A stretch of 64,000 nt of DNA from JBBUX01 sp037445775 (GCA_037445775.1 JBBIJX010000002.1:1-64000); one strand, 5' to 3'. Shown: positions 17,953 through 27,427, counted from the stretch's first letter. The notes: generated from the sequence alone by a model not told the origin. Numbers and translations are program-made.

Positions 17953-19589
17953 TGCTCAGAGAGCTTCGCGCCCGCGATCTCGCACTCATCGAGGACGCCT
18001 GGATGGAGTTTGGTCCAGGCATGACGGTCCTGTCCGGCGAGACGGGCGCAGGCAAGACGGTCCTTGTCGGGGCGCTCAAGTTGCTCCTTGGCGAGCGCGC
18101 GGACAGCGGCGCCGTCCGGAGCGGCGCCGGGCGTGCGATCGTCGAAGGCGTGTTCGAAGCGACCGGCACCGAGCTGGTGGTCGCCCGCCGTGTCGGCGTC
18201 GACGGGCGCAGTAGGTGTCAGATCGACGGGGACCTGGTGACGGTGGGGGCGCTCGCCGACCGTGTCGGACCCTTGGTGGACCTGCATGGCCAGCACGAGC
18301 ATCAGGCGCTGCTCGCCTCTTCGACGCACGTGGGCTACCTCGACCGCTGGATCGGACCGTCCGCCGCGTCCGCGCTCGAAGCGTATCGCGATGCGCGTGT
18401 TCGTCACGGTGAGGCCGTCGATGCGGTGGCCGAGCTCGAGAGGCGCGTTGAGCAGGCGAACCGGGAAGCGGAGCACCTGCGCTTTGTGGTCGCCGAGATA
18501 GGTCGCGTGGACCCGCGCCGGGGTGAGGATGCCGAGATCGACGCACGCCTGCCCGCCCTCGCGCACGCCGAGCGGCTCAGCGCGGCGGCCTCGGAGGTGG
18601 TCGCGGCGCTACGCGCCGACGGCGCCGCCCTCGACTCCGTCTCCGAAGCGGTAGCGGCGCTCGCGCGCGTCGAAGGCATAGACCCGGCGCTCGACGAGAT
18701 GGGCAAGCGCTTGGCCGAGATCCACACGCTCGTCGATGACGTGGGCGCCGCCGCTAGGGTGTACCGCGATGCGGTCGAACACGACCCCGGCGCGATCGAC
18801 CGGCTCGAGGCCCGACGGCGCGAACTCGTCGGCCTCATGCGCCGTTTCGGCCCCACCCTCGATGATGTTCTGACCGTGCGCGACGAGGCTGAGGCCGCAC
18901 TGGCGTGCGCCGAATCCGGGGACGTGGCGCTCACCGGTGCGCGAGCCGCCGCCGCGGCGTCTCGCGAGCGTCTGGAGCATGCCGCGCTCGTTCTCACGCG
19001 GCTGCGCGCGGAGGCGGCGCCGGCGTTTTGTGAGTCGCTCGCCAGCGCGGCGCGTGACCTCGCGATGGGGGGAACGCGCTTCGAGGTGGCCTTCACGGAC
19101 CTTGAGTTCGAGTCGTGGACCGCTGATGGCTCTGAGCGCGTCGAGTTCCTCTACGCGGCGGCGGCCGCGCAGCCCGCTCGTCCGCTCGCACGTATCGCAT
19201 CAGGCGGTGAGCTGTCGCGCGTCATGCTCGCGTTGAAGAGCGTGTTCGGCAGTGCGGACGAGGTCGCCACCCTCATCTTCGACGAGGTAGATGCCGGCAT
19301 CGGCGGAGCGACGGCGAGCGCGGTCGGGCGGAGGCTCTCAGAACTCTCGCGCACCCACCAAGTGATCGTCGTGACTCACCTCGCCCAGGTCGCGGCGTTC
19401 GCCGACGCGCACTTCGTGGTCAGGAAGCTTCTGTCCGGCGACTCGGCGACGACCACGGTGGTGCCGGTCGAGGGCGACGACCGCATCGCCGAACTCGCGA
19501 GGATGCTGTCGGGGACGGTGACCGAGACGAGCCGGGCCCATGCACTTGAGCTGGTGAGCTCCGCGGAGGCAGGCGTGCGGTCTGCGTGA
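17952..19589 (+). CDS. recN: DNA repair protein RecN
   Basis: An SMC-like ATPase of 545 residues acting in double-strand-break repair. It has Walker A GETGAGKT near residue 35, the DLHGQHEHQALL Q-loop block, a central coiled coil rich in Ala, Glu and Arg (about residues 155-370), and the C-terminal ABC signature LARIASGGELSRVMLALK, Walker B LIFDEVDAGIGG and the H-loop VVTHLAQVA. ATG 17952 shares its A with the nadK TGA. Length fits the family. It ends this operon; a 115-base gap follows. Confidence 0.95.
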   Translation: MLRELRARDLALIEDAWMEFGPGMTVLSGETGAGKTVLVGALKLLLGERADSGAVRSGAGRAIVEGVFEATGTELVVARRVGVDGRSRCQIDGDLVTVGALADRVGPLVDLHGQHEHQALLASSTHVGYLDRWIGPSAASALEAYRDARVRHGEAVDAVAELERRVEQANREAEHLRFVVAEIGRVDPRRGEDAEIDARLPALAHAERLSAAASEVVAALRADGAALDSVSEAVAALARVEGIDPALDEMGKRLAEIHTLVDDVGAAARVYRDAVEHDPGAIDRLEARRRELVGLMRRFGPTLDDVLTVRDEAEAALACAESGDVALTGARAAAAASRERLEHAALVLTRLRAEAAPAFCESLASAARDLAMGGTRFEVAFTDLEFESWTADGSERVEFLYAAAAAQPARPLARIASGGELSRVMLALKSVFGSADEVATLIFDEVDAGIGGATASAVGRRLSELSRTHQVIVVTHLAQVAAFADAHFVVRKLLSGDSATTTVVPVEGDDRIAELARMLSGTVTETSRAHALELVSSAEAGVRSA

Positions 19590-19634
19590 CCGGCGGGCGC
19601 TCGCTGCGAAGCGATGGGCGGGCGGTCCGCGTGA

Positions 19635-19640
19635 TAGGAT
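19635..19640 (+). promoter_or_regulatory. Candidate -10 element for steA
   Basis: TAGGAT lies 64 bases before steA in the recN-steA gap, without a recognisable -35. A short stem (TCGCT 19601-19605 / AGCGA 19610-19614) just upstream could be a weak recN end signal. Confidence 0.3.
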
Positions 19641-19704
19641 ACGCCGGCGAAGACGGTTCTCACCACTACACCGCCATGGCGGGCAGTCTCGGCGCGGGAG
19701 CGGC

Positions 19705-20829
19705 ATGCGGCATCAGGGTATCGCGAAGCTCGACAAACGCACGAAGGACCTCGTGAAGCGGCTGGGGCCCGAAGATGTCGCCATCATCGACCACGTCGAT
19801 ATGGACCGGGTCAGCGCCGAGTCGCTCCTAGGGACCGGCGTGGAAGTCGTCGTCAACGCCGCTTCGTCCATCTCGGGCGCCTATCCGAACGTGGGTCCGC
19901 TTCTCCTGACGCGCGGAGGCATCACGCTCATCGATGCTGTGGGCGACGAGATATTCGAGCGACTGAACGAAGGCGACCAGGTCGAAGTCGTCGGCGATGA
20001 AGTGCGGTGCGGCGAAGTGACCGTGGCCAGTGGAACGCGCCTGTCGGTCAGCGCTGTCGAGGAGCGCATGGAGGCCGCGAAGGCGAACCTCGGAGATCAG
20101 CTCGACCGCTTCGCTCGCAACACCATCGAGTATCTCGAACGCGAGAAGGCGATCATCACGGACGAGACGCTCGTGCCGCGGCTTCGCACCGAGCTTCACG
20201 GGCGTCACGTGCTCGTGGTCGTGCGCGGCTACGACTTCAGAGAGGATATAGAGACGCTCAGGTCCTACATCCGGGAGATGCGTCCGGTACTCGTGGGTGT
20301 CGATGGCGGCGCGGACGCGCTGATCGAGGCGGGGTTCAAGCCGGCGGTCATCGTGGGCGACATGGACTCAGTCACCGACGCGGCGCTCAAGAGCGGGGCG
20401 GAACTCATCGTGCACGCCTACGAGGACGGTCGCGCGCCCGGCATGGAGCGGCTCGCTGGACTCGGGCTCGCGAATGAGGCGCATGTCTGGCCGCTCGCGG
20501 CGACGAGTGAGGACCTCGCGCTGCTGCTCGCGTGGGAGTCCGGGGCCGACCTCATCGTGGCGGTGGGGACGCATGCGAACCTCGTGGAGTACCTGGACAA
20601 GGGGCGCAAGGGCATGGCGTCGACCTTCCTAGTGCGGCTTAAGGTCGGCCCGAAACTAGTTGACGCCAAGGGCGTGAACAAGCTCTACCGCAGCGCCGTC
20701 GGGCCGAGTCACCTGGTCATGCTCGTTGTGGCGGCGCTCGCCGTCTTCACTGCGGTCATTCTGATCTCGTCGGAGGTGCGGGCGTTTCTCGACCTCGCGA
20801 TCCTGCGGATGCGCGTCTTCATACGCTAG
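19705..20829 (+). CDS. steA: SteA-like cytokinetic ring protein
   Basis: A 374-residue protein combining a thiamin-pyrophosphokinase-like domain (GVDGGADALIEAGFKPAVIV, then GDMDSVTDAAL) with a C-terminal membrane helix (about residues 335-355). This is the architecture of SteA of Corynebacterium and Rv1697 of Mycobacterium, which localise to the division site and work with the adjacent SteB. The GDMDS motif is kept, but thiamine metabolism is unlikely in this context. ATG 19705 follows GGGAG (19696-19700). steB follows after 18 bases. Confidence 0.85.
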   Translation: MRHQGIAKLDKRTKDLVKRLGPEDVAIIDHVDMDRVSAESLLGTGVEVVVNAASSISGAYPNVGPLLLTRGGITLIDAVGDEIFERLNEGDQVEVVGDEVRCGEVTVASGTRLSVSAVEERMEAAKANLGDQLDRFARNTIEYLEREKAIITDETLVPRLRTELHGRHVLVVVRGYDFREDIETLRSYIREMRPVLVGVDGGADALIEAGFKPAVIVGDMDSVTDAALKSGAELIVHAYEDGRAPGMERLAGLGLANEAHVWPLAATSEDLALLLAWESGADLIVAVGTHANLVEYLDKGRKGMASTFLVRLKVGPKLVDAKGVNKLYRSAVGPSHLVMLVVAALAVFTAVILISSEVRAFLDLAILRMRVFIR

Positions 20830-20847
20830 AAGGGCGGAGGGTGTCTG

Positions 20848-21681
20848 ATGTACAACCTGCGGTATCACATCGCCTCGCTCGTGGGTGTCTTCTTGGCGCT
20901 CGCCCTCGGGCTGGTCCTGGGCGGCCTCGTCGTGCAGCGAGGAGCGGTCGATCGCCAGCAGGTGGCGCTCGTTGAGGGGCTGCGCCGCGAATTCACTGAC
21001 CTCAGGGACGAGAATCGCGTGCTCGCCGATGAGAACCGGCTGCTCGGAGCGTATGCTGGCCGGGTGACCGACGAGTGGGCGAGCGGTCGGCTCGAGGACC
21101 GAGTGGTGCTCATCGTGACGAATGCCGAGCGTGAGGCCGCGGCGCGCCATGCGATGGACGCCGTGTCGGGCGCCGGAGCCGAAGCTGCAACGGTCGTGGT
21201 TCTGAAGTCCTCGTTCGGCCTCGAGAATGATGAGCTGGCGGCGCAGGTGACTTCGCTCGCCGGCGACGCGGAGGCGCCGCTCGAGAGTATCGCGGAGTCT
21301 CTTGTTGCCGAGTGGACGAACCCCTCAGGCGCGCGGCCGGTCACAGATGCCCTCGTCGATGCGGACGTCCTGCGAATCGACGGCCTCCACAAGGGTGTGC
21401 TCGTTGTGGGACTTGTGGACGTGGCGCGAAACGGCGACGGGTTCGATCCTGCGGGCATCGCGCTCGCGCGTGCCTTCGCCGCGCCGGGTCCGAGCATCGT
21501 GGGCCAGACACCGGGAGCCGAATCAGGGGTGTTCGAGGCCGCTCGCGAGGCGAAGGTCTCCGGATTCGACACGCTGGGCACGCCGGTAGGGCGCTACACG
21601 CTCATCTCGCTTCTGACAGGGGCCGCACCCGGCCTCTACGGAACGGGTGACGGTGCGGACGCTCCGTTCCCGGCTCCCTGA
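20848..21681 (+). CDS. steB: SteB/MctB-family protein
   Basis: A 277-residue protein with an N-terminal signal anchor (YHIASLVGVFLALALGLVLG), a short coiled coil, and a mixed alpha/beta extracytoplasmic domain. It belongs to the family that includes M. tuberculosis MctB (Rv1698, described as a copper transport protein) and corynebacterial SteB, the SteA partner in cytokinesis. Only one membrane helix is visible, so a pore role is not obvious from the sequence. ATG 20848 follows GGAGG at 20836-20840. The pairing with steA favours a division role here (inference). Confidence 0.82.
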   Translation: MYNLRYHIASLVGVFLALALGLVLGGLVVQRGAVDRQQVALVEGLRREFTDLRDENRVLADENRLLGAYAGRVTDEWASGRLEDRVVLIVTNAEREAAARHAMDAVSGAGAEAATVVVLKSSFGLENDELAAQVTSLAGDAEAPLESIAESLVAEWTNPSGARPVTDALVDADVLRIDGLHKGVLVVGLVDVARNGDGFDPAGIALARAFAAPGPSIVGQTPGAESGVFEAAREAKVSGFDTLGTPVGRYTLISLLTGAAPGLYGTGDGADAPFPAP

Positions 21682-21705
21682 CGCCAGACAGCCGTCAACG
21701 GCGTC
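21680..21705. terminator. Hairpin between convergent steB and GT2 gene
   Basis: GACGCC (21680-21685) and GGCGTC (21700-21705) pair around a 14-base loop that contains GCCGT/ACGGC. It overlaps both stop codons. It could end transcription from both sides, but it lacks a U tract. Confidence 0.3.
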
Positions 21706-22384
21706 GGCCCTCGCCCTCGAAGGCCAGCCGCGCGAGCGCCAGCGCGACGTGGATGAACTGTCGCCCACGGTGGATGAATCCTGCGAGGTCGCGGCCGGTA
21801 GCCGCGTGTGACATCGTCGTTGGCACCTCTACGACCCGAAGCCCGGCGCGAAGCGCCCTCACCGTGAGGCCCACTTCGGCGCCGTACCCGGACAGAAACG
21901 GGCGCACCGCGGCGAGGCACTCGCCGGTGAGCGCCCGTTGGCCCGAGAGGGGCGCCGAAGCGACGAACCCCCCGCCCATGTGAGCGATGCCCCGCGCCGC
22001 GAGGCGCTTCACCAGACCGAACCCCGCTTTTCCGGTGGGCCGCGGGAACGTGGCCACGACCATGTCCGCTTCGCCGTCGATCACGGGACCGAGCAGCGCG
22101 GCCGCCTCGGATGCGGTGTCCGCCAGGTCGCCATCGAGCAGCAAGATGACGTCGGCGTTCTCGACCCGGGCCGCGCCCATCTCGAGCGCCGCGCCCTTGC
22201 CCACGTTGTGCGAGAGACGAACGACCTTCGCTCCGGCGGCCTCGGCGAGCGCGGCGGTGTCATCGCTCGACGCGTCGTCGACGACGACACACCGGCCTAC
22301 CTGAGGGATAGCGAGCGCGGCGCGTACCGTGCGTCCGATCCGCCCGGCTTCGTCGTGCGCGGGGATGAGGACCGCGACGTCCAT
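21695..22384 (-). CDS. Family 2 glycosyltransferase
   Basis: A 229-residue GT-A fold glycosyltransferase with no membrane helix. VAVLIPAHDEAGRIGRTV is the nucleotide-sugar binding strand, VVVDDASSDDT follows, and DGDLAD (residues 84-89) is the DxD-type metal site. The C-terminal part has the SGYGAEVGL acceptor-loop pattern seen in polyprenyl-phosphate or glucosyl-phosphoglycerate-type enzymes. Its ATG overlaps the murJ stop by one base on the reverse strand. Substrate is unknown; a cell-envelope lipid or glycan role is inferred from murJ, steAB and the MraY-like gene nearby. Confidence 0.8.
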   Translation of the reverse strand: MDVAVLIPAHDEAGRIGRTVRAALAIPQVGRCVVVDDASSDDTAALAEAAGAKVVRLSHNVGKGAALEMGAARVENADVILLLDGDLADTASEAAALLGPVIDGEADMVVATFPRPTGKAGFGLVKRLAARGIAHMGGGFVASAPLSGQRALTGECLAAVRPFLSGYGAEVGLTVRALRAGLRVVEVPTTMSHAATGRDLAGFIHRGRQFIHVALALARLAFEGEGRRR

Positions 22385-24027
22385 CAGCGCCCGTCACCTC
22401 CAGGGCGGAGGCGGCGCGTGAGTCTACCAGCTCCCGCCGCCAAGTCTCGTGCCTCGGGGAGTCTCAACAAACGAGCCGCAACGAACGTGAGTGTGAGCCC
22501 TGCGGCCGCAGCGACCGAGAGTTGGAGAAGTGTGCCTGCGACGCTCGGCGAGCCGGACGCGAGCGCGCCGCTGACGCCCCATGCCGCCGTCCCTCCAAGG
22601 AGTGACGCGGCGAGCATTCGCAGGACCGCGCCTGAGAATCCCCTCAGGCCGAACGCGCCGATCTTGCGACGCAGCAGCAGCGCGAGCACGCCGAACTGCA
22701 GGGCGTAGAAGATGTCATCGGCCAGAGGGACCCCGTTGATGCCCAGACCGGACCAGCGTCCGATGCCGGTCGTCAGCACAAGGTAGCCGCCTACATGGAC
22801 GATCGTGGTGCACGCGTTCACGAGCATCGGGGTGCGCGTGTCCTTGAGCGCGTAGAACGCCCGGAGCGAGAACATCATGCACGAGAAGAAGACGAGTCCC
22901 GCCGCCCACCAGCGAAGTGCCGCAGCTACCGCAGGGATGTCGGCTGCGTCGAAGCGCCCGATCAGGTAGAGCGAGGCAAGAGGCTCGGCAAGAGCGATGA
23001 GCAGCGCCGAAGCGGGCAGGATCAACAGCGCGGTCGCCCGCAAGCCGCGGGAGAACGTCGCGCGGAACCGGTCTGAGTCTTGCGCGCCAGCCGCTTCTGA
23101 CATCTCAGTGAAGATCGCCGTGGCGAGCGCGACGGCGAGGATGCCGTAGGGGAGCTGATAGAAGACCCACGCGTAGGCGAGTACGGCGGGGCCGTTGTCG
23201 CTCACGGAGAGCGCAGTCGCGTTGCGGAACGAGACCGCGACGAGGTTCGTGGTGACGTAGATGATCGTGGGCACCGCGAGCACGAGCATCCGCTTCACGT
23301 ACGGGTCTCTCAGTCCGAGCGATGCGCTGTAGCGCACGCCGCATCTGAGGAGCGAGGGCACCATGACGGCGAACATCGTGATCACGCCAAGCGTGGTTCC
23401 GGCCGCGAGCACCGTCATGCTCGCCGAATCGAGCGGCATGGTCGCAACGAACAGCATCGTGGCGATCACGACGAGGTTGTTGAAGACGGGCCCCAGCGCC
23501 GTCCAGAGGTAGCGCCGGTGCGCGTTGAGGACCCCTTGCATGACCATGCCGCCGCCGTAGGCGACGATCTGAATCGCGAAGAAGCGGAAGAAGAACTCGG
23601 CTTGGGCACGGACCTGTTCGGTGGACGCGCCCGAAGTGCGGAACGTCTGCGTCCAGATGAAGGGCTCGGGGAAGAGCGTGCCCACGACGGCGATCACGCC
23701 TAGCGACAGCACGACGAGGTTGAAGACGTGGCTCGCGAACCGCCACGCCTCCTTCTCGCCGCGTTCCGCTTTGACCTGCAGATAGGTGGGGATGAAGAGA
23801 GCCGAGAGGATGCCTCCGGCCACGAGCTCGAAGATCATGTTCGGGATGTTGTTGGCGATGTTGTAGGCGCTGGTGAGCCCGCTCGCAGCGATGGCAGCGG
23901 CCATCGCCCACATCCTTACGAATCCGGTGACGCGCGACAGCGTCGTCGCGACCGACATCGTCGCGGTGGAACGCGCGATCGAGGGGTTCGAGCTGATGGC
24001 TGCCTCCGGGGACGAAGGGGTGGTCAC
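22384..24027 (-). CDS. murJ: Lipid II flippase MurJ
   Basis: A 547-residue MOP-superfamily membrane protein with about 14 helices. The N-terminal ATTLSRVTGFVRMWAMA segment and the IANNIPNMIFELVAGGILSA block are MurJ hallmarks, with Arg residues of the central cavity. It flips lipid II to the outer membrane leaflet for peptidoglycan assembly. The first 20 residues are a polar cytoplasmic tail, so initiation at ATG 24027 or the internal Met near residue 24 is possible. It is transcribed divergently from the next gene and co-directionally with the GT2 gene. Confidence 0.93.
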   Translation of the reverse strand: MTTPSSPEAAISSNPSIARSTATMSVATTLSRVTGFVRMWAMAAAIAASGLTSAYNIANNIPNMIFELVAGGILSALFIPTYLQVKAERGEKEAWRFASHVFNLVVLSLGVIAVVGTLFPEPFIWTQTFRTSGASTEQVRAQAEFFFRFFAIQIVAYGGGMVMQGVLNAHRRYLWTALGPVFNNLVVIATMLFVATMPLDSASMTVLAAGTTLGVITMFAVMVPSLLRCGVRYSASLGLRDPYVKRMLVLAVPTIIYVTTNLVAVSFRNATALSVSDNGPAVLAYAWVFYQLPYGILAVALATAIFTEMSEAAGAQDSDRFRATFSRGLRATALLILPASALLIALAEPLASLYLIGRFDAADIPAVAAALRWWAAGLVFFSCMMFSLRAFYALKDTRTPMLVNACTTIVHVGGYLVLTTGIGRWSGLGINGVPLADDIFYALQFGVLALLLRRKIGAFGLRGFSGAVLRMLAASLLGGTAAWGVSGALASGSPSVAGTLLQLSVAAAAGLTLTFVAARLLRLPEARDLAAGAGRLTRRLRPGGDGR

Positions 24028-24130
24028 GGCGGTGCGGCTAACCGGGCCCAGTGTACCCGAGGCGCTGGGGGCCAGAGTCCTATGGCGGGTCAGGGCGTCA
24101 TCAAGCCGTCACGGCCGTGCGTCCGGGGGT

Positions 24131-24141
24131 TCGGCTATCAT
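24131..24141 (+). promoter_or_regulatory. TCGGCTATCAT promoter element, near-leaderless
   Basis: TATCAT (24136-24141) would place transcription start at about 24148-24150, on or next to the ATG at 24150. The same 11-base string TCGGCTATCAT recurs seven bases before the xerD ATG. No -35 is evident. The GGGAG at 24142-24146 would then lie upstream of the transcript. Confidence 0.5.
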
Positions 24142-24149
24142 GGGAGCGG

Positions 24150-26447
24150 ATGAGACGCCTTCTGTCGACATTCGTCGTGGTGTCCGCGCTCGTAGCGGCG
24201 TCCTTGTCCACCTCCGCGGCGGTCGCGCAGCCTGTCAACAACCAAGTCGTCGTAGTGCTCGCGCCGTACCTGATGTGGCAGGACCTGACGCCCACGTCCA
24301 CGCCGACGCTGTGGTCTCTTGCTGAAAGGGGCGCGCTTGGGGCGATCAACGCGCGCAGCAGGGCCCGGGAGCCCGGTGAACCGTCGTCGCCGCTCGAAGG
24401 CGCGCTGACGATCTCCGCCGGTGCGTGGGCTGTTCCGTCGTACCCCGCCGCCGCCGCGCTTCGCACAGACGAGCGCCACGAGGTCGGCACTGCGGCCGAG
24501 GCGTTTCGCAGGACGACCGGCTTCCAGGTGGGTACGAACCGCATCGTTTTCCTTGGCATGCCCGTGACGCAGCGCGTGAACGCCGAGAGGTCGTTTCGGG
24601 TGGTGCTGGGTACGCTGGGCCAGTCGGTCGAGGACGCCGGCGGCACTACGGCCGCGGTGGGCAACTCCGACGTCGGCTACGTTACGGGCGAGCAGCGCCG
24701 CGTGAGACCGGCGGCGCTCGCCGCGATGAACGGTGAAGGGCTCGTGGCGCTCGGCGATGTCTCGACTCGCCTGCTGCGCGAGGACCCAAACGCGCCGTTC
24801 GGCATCGAAACCGATCCTGAGGCCTTCGACACAGCGCTGCGTGACGTCGTTGAGGCTTCTTCGAATACGAGCGGGCCGGTGCTCGTCGTACTCGATGCGG
24901 GCGATGCCTACCGGGCGAAGAAGTTCGAGCCTCAGGTGACGGAAGAGATCGCGCGCCAGCACCGAAGCAGAGCGGTCGCCGCGCTCGACGACGTCGTGCG
25001 TTCGGCGCGTGAGCGTTTCCCCGGCGCGGTCATCATCGTCGCCTCGCAATCGACCGGAGATGTGCTCGCCGGACAGATGGAGGGGCTCGGTCCACTGATC
25101 ATCTCGGGCGGGGGCTGGTCGGGCATCTTGACGTCCAACTCGACGCAGCGAGACGGTGTCGTCACGAACCTCGACCTTACGGCCACGGTGCTCGACATAT
25201 TGGGACTCGAGCGGCCGGTACAGGTGTTGGGCAACGAGATGCGCCTGATTCCGGCTGCGGGTTCGGTCGAGGAGCGGGTCGAGACGCTCAGCGGGCTCGA
25301 CGCGACGGCCGTCGCGATCGACTCGGCCAAAGTGGGCGTCGTAAACACGTTCGTAATCTTCACAGTCGTTGTGCTGGCACTCTCAGCCGTTGTCATCGCG
25401 CGGCATCGGCACTGGTCGAGCCGCATGATCCGCTGGTTCGTGGCTTCGCTCGAGGCGGCGCTCCTGCTCGCGCTCGCGGTCCCGCTCGCGAGTTGGCTCA
25501 TGTTCGCGTGGGCACGCTGGCCTGCGGACCGTGCACAGGTGAGCAGCGCTCTCATCATCACGACGCTCGGCGTCTGGCTCGCGGGCCTCGCCCTTCGGTA
25601 CCTGACCCCGATGCGGGTGCCGGTTGCGGCCATGTCGCTCGCGACGTGCGTCGTGCTGCTCGTCGACCAGTGGCTCGGCGCGCCATTCTCGTTCACGAAC
25701 TTCTTCGGCTACTCGCCGCTCAGGGCGGCTCGCTTCTACGGCATCGGTAACGAGGCGTCCGCGATGCTGTTCGGCGCCTCGATAGTGGGTCTTGCACTGC
25801 TTTCGGACGAGTGGCCAGAGTCGCGATGGGTGGCGTTGCTCAAGCGCTACGGAGTTCCGGTCATAGGCTTCGTGGTCGTGGTCACGTCTGCGGCACCGTT
25901 CTGGGGAGCGAACGTCGGCGTCGCCATCTGGGGCACTGCGGGATTCGCGATCGCCTGGTTGCTCATGAACGGGCACCGAGTGTCGCTGAAGACGGTCACG
26001 TACACGGCGCTTCTCATGATTACGACGATCGGGGTGTTCGCGCTCATCGATCTGTTCGGACCCGGCTCACAGACGCACCTTGGCCGCGCTCTGGTATCCG
26101 CGGATACCGGCGGCCTTGTTGAACTCTGGAAGATCGTTGCCCGGAAGGCCGAGACGAACATGCGGGTACTCACGCACACGAACTGGGCCTACATCCTCAT
26201 CGCGGTCGTTGCGTTCTTGGCCTTCATGCGGTGGAGGCCCCAGGGCGACTTCGCCGACACGCTTGCACGCAACCCCGGCTTCGCCGACGCGATCACCGTA
26301 TCGCTCGTCGCAGGCCTGGTCGCGTACTTCACCGAGGATTCTGGCATCGTGATCCCTGCGCTCGAGGTGTTCTACGTGGGCGTCGCTATCGCGTGGCTCA
26401 TGCTCGCCCGGGTTCGTGGGACCTTGGATCGCGGCGACTCGCCGTGA
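24150..26447 (+). CDS. Alkaline-phosphatase-like multi-spanning membrane protein
   Basis: A 765-residue protein of unknown function. It has a signal peptide (about residues 1-28), an exported domain to about residue 390, then nine or ten membrane helices. The exported domain resembles the alkaline phosphatase superfamily fold: TPTSTPTLWSLAERGALGAI near the start and GVVTNLDLTATVLDILGLE near the end. The expected N-terminal metal-binding Asp (VDG-type) is replaced in VVVVLAPYLMWQDL, so catalysis is doubtful. ATG 24150 is chosen over the longer open frame from 24051 because the signal peptide begins there. Its stop overlaps the MraY-like gene (GTGA), suggesting they act together in the envelope. 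Confidence 0.6.
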   Translation: MRRLLSTFVVVSALVAASLSTSAAVAQPVNNQVVVVLAPYLMWQDLTPTSTPTLWSLAERGALGAINARSRAREPGEPSSPLEGALTISAGAWAVPSYPAAAALRTDERHEVGTAAEAFRRTTGFQVGTNRIVFLGMPVTQRVNAERSFRVVLGTLGQSVEDAGGTTAAVGNSDVGYVTGEQRRVRPAALAAMNGEGLVALGDVSTRLLREDPNAPFGIETDPEAFDTALRDVVEASSNTSGPVLVVLDAGDAYRAKKFEPQVTEEIARQHRSRAVAALDDVVRSARERFPGAVIIVASQSTGDVLAGQMEGLGPLIISGGGWSGILTSNSTQRDGVVTNLDLTATVLDILGLERPVQVLGNEMRLIPAAGSVEERVETLSGLDATAVAIDSAKVGVVNTFVIFTVVVLALSAVVIARHRHWSSRMIRWFVASLEAALLLALAVPLASWLMFAWARWPADRAQVSSALIITTLGVWLAGLALRYLTPMRVPVAAMSLATCVVLLVDQWLGAPFSFTNFFGYSPLRAARFYGIGNEASAMLFGASIVGLALLSDEWPESRWVALLKRYGVPVIGFVVVVTSAAPFWGANVGVAIWGTAGFAIAWLLMNGHRVSLKTVTYTALLMITTIGVFALIDLFGPGSQTHLGRALVSADTGGLVELWKIVARKAETNMRVLTHTNWAYILIAVVAFLAFMRWRPQGDFADTLARNPGFADAITVSLVAGLVAYFTEDSGIVIPALEVFYVGVAIAWLMLARVRGTLDRGDSP

Positions 26448-27424
26448 ACGGGGCCGTGATCATCGTCGCGGCGTTCGTGCTCGGCGTCGCCGCGCCCTGG
26501 CTCGCTATGCGAGCACTGGCGCCTTCGCTAGCGTCGTCGGAGGGTGCCGGGGCCGTCAACTTTCGTGGGGCTCAGGTCTTCTACGGGCTAGGCACCGTCT
26601 GGCTCGTTTGGGCTCCCTGCGTGGTTGGCCTGTGGTTCTGGATCGCACCGGGCGGCTCGTCTTCTGGACTCGTGCCGGTTTTCGTCGCCGCCACCGTCGC
26701 GCTGCTCGTCTTCGGCTTCGGCCTAGTCGACGACGCGTACGGCACTTCCTCGGATCGCGGCTTCCGCGGGCATCTCGGAGCGCTCGCGCGGGGTCGGCTC
26801 ACGACCGGCGGCCTGAAGGTACTCGGCATAGGACTCGTGTCGCTCGTAGCCGGGTTTTACCTGGCTGGGACGTCGCCTTGGGGTGCGGGCGCGGCACGGC
26901 TTTGGGCAGCACCTGTCGCGGGAGCGGCCATCGCACTGACGGCGAACCTGCTTAACCTGCTCGACCTGAGACCGGGGCGCGCGCTCAAAGCCTACGCGGT
27001 GCTCGGCGTGGCCGGATGGGCGCTCGTGACCTTTTCCTGGGTCGACTACGCGGCGTCCGGTCTCGGCCCGAGTGCGGCTGAGCGCATCATGGACGCGTGC
27101 GCGCTCGCGCTTCTTGTCGCTGGTCCCGCGCTCGCGGTGGCGCGGTGGGATTTCGGCGGCGTAGGCATGCTCGGCGATGCCGGCGCGAATCCCTTGGGAG
27201 CGGTCGCTGCGGTCCTCGTCGTTATCGCCGTCCCGCTCTGGGGGCTGTTCGTCTACACCGCGTTCGTTTTCGCCCTGAACCTTGCGAGCGAGCGAGTCAG
27301 CTTCTCGAAGGTGATCGAGTCATCCGCGCTTCTCAGGCGCATCGATGACTGGGGAAGGCCGCCCGAGGCGCGGTCGATGCACGCCGGCGAGTTCACCGCC
27401 CACCCAAGGCCGGACGGACAGTAG
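26444..27424 (+). CDS. MraY/WecA-like glycosyl-1-phosphate transferase (GT4)
   Basis: A 326-residue membrane protein with about nine helices. It keeps key polyprenyl-phosphate sugar-1-phosphate transferase motifs: the Asp pair in FGFGLVDDAYG, a GHLGALARGRLTTGGLK cytoplasmic loop, an NLLNLLDLRPGRALK block in place of the MraY NLTDGLDG, and GDAGANPLGA. The C-terminal His-rich loop of true MraY is absent, so it is a paralogue and not the lipid I enzyme (mraY is at 47246). GTG 26444 lies in the upstream stop. It probably loads a sugar phosphate on undecaprenyl phosphate, but the sugar is unknown. Confidence 0.75.
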   Translation: MNGAVIIVAAFVLGVAAPWLAMRALAPSLASSEGAGAVNFRGAQVFYGLGTVWLVWAPCVVGLWFWIAPGGSSSGLVPVFVAATVALLVFGFGLVDDAYGTSSDRGFRGHLGALARGRLTTGGLKVLGIGLVSLVAGFYLAGTSPWGAGAARLWAAPVAGAAIALTANLLNLLDLRPGRALKAYAVLGVAGWALVTFSWVDYAASGLGPSAAERIMDACALALLVAGPALAVARWDFGGVGMLGDAGANPLGAVAAVLVVIAVPLWGLFVYTAFVFALNLASERVSFSKVIESSALLRRIDDWGRPPEARSMHAGEFTAHPRPDGQ

Positions 27425-27427
27425 AAT
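27422..27427 (+). promoter_or_regulatory. Candidate -10 element for pyrG
   Basis: TAGAAT overlaps the stop of the MraY-like gene and lies 52 bases before the pyrG ATG. No clear -35 was found at standard spacing. Confidence 0.3.

Noticed and set aside
21938..22708. A 256-codon forward ORF opposite the GT2 and murJ genes
   Set aside because: It covers parts of two well-supported reverse-strand genes and has Arg/Pro-rich shadow composition.
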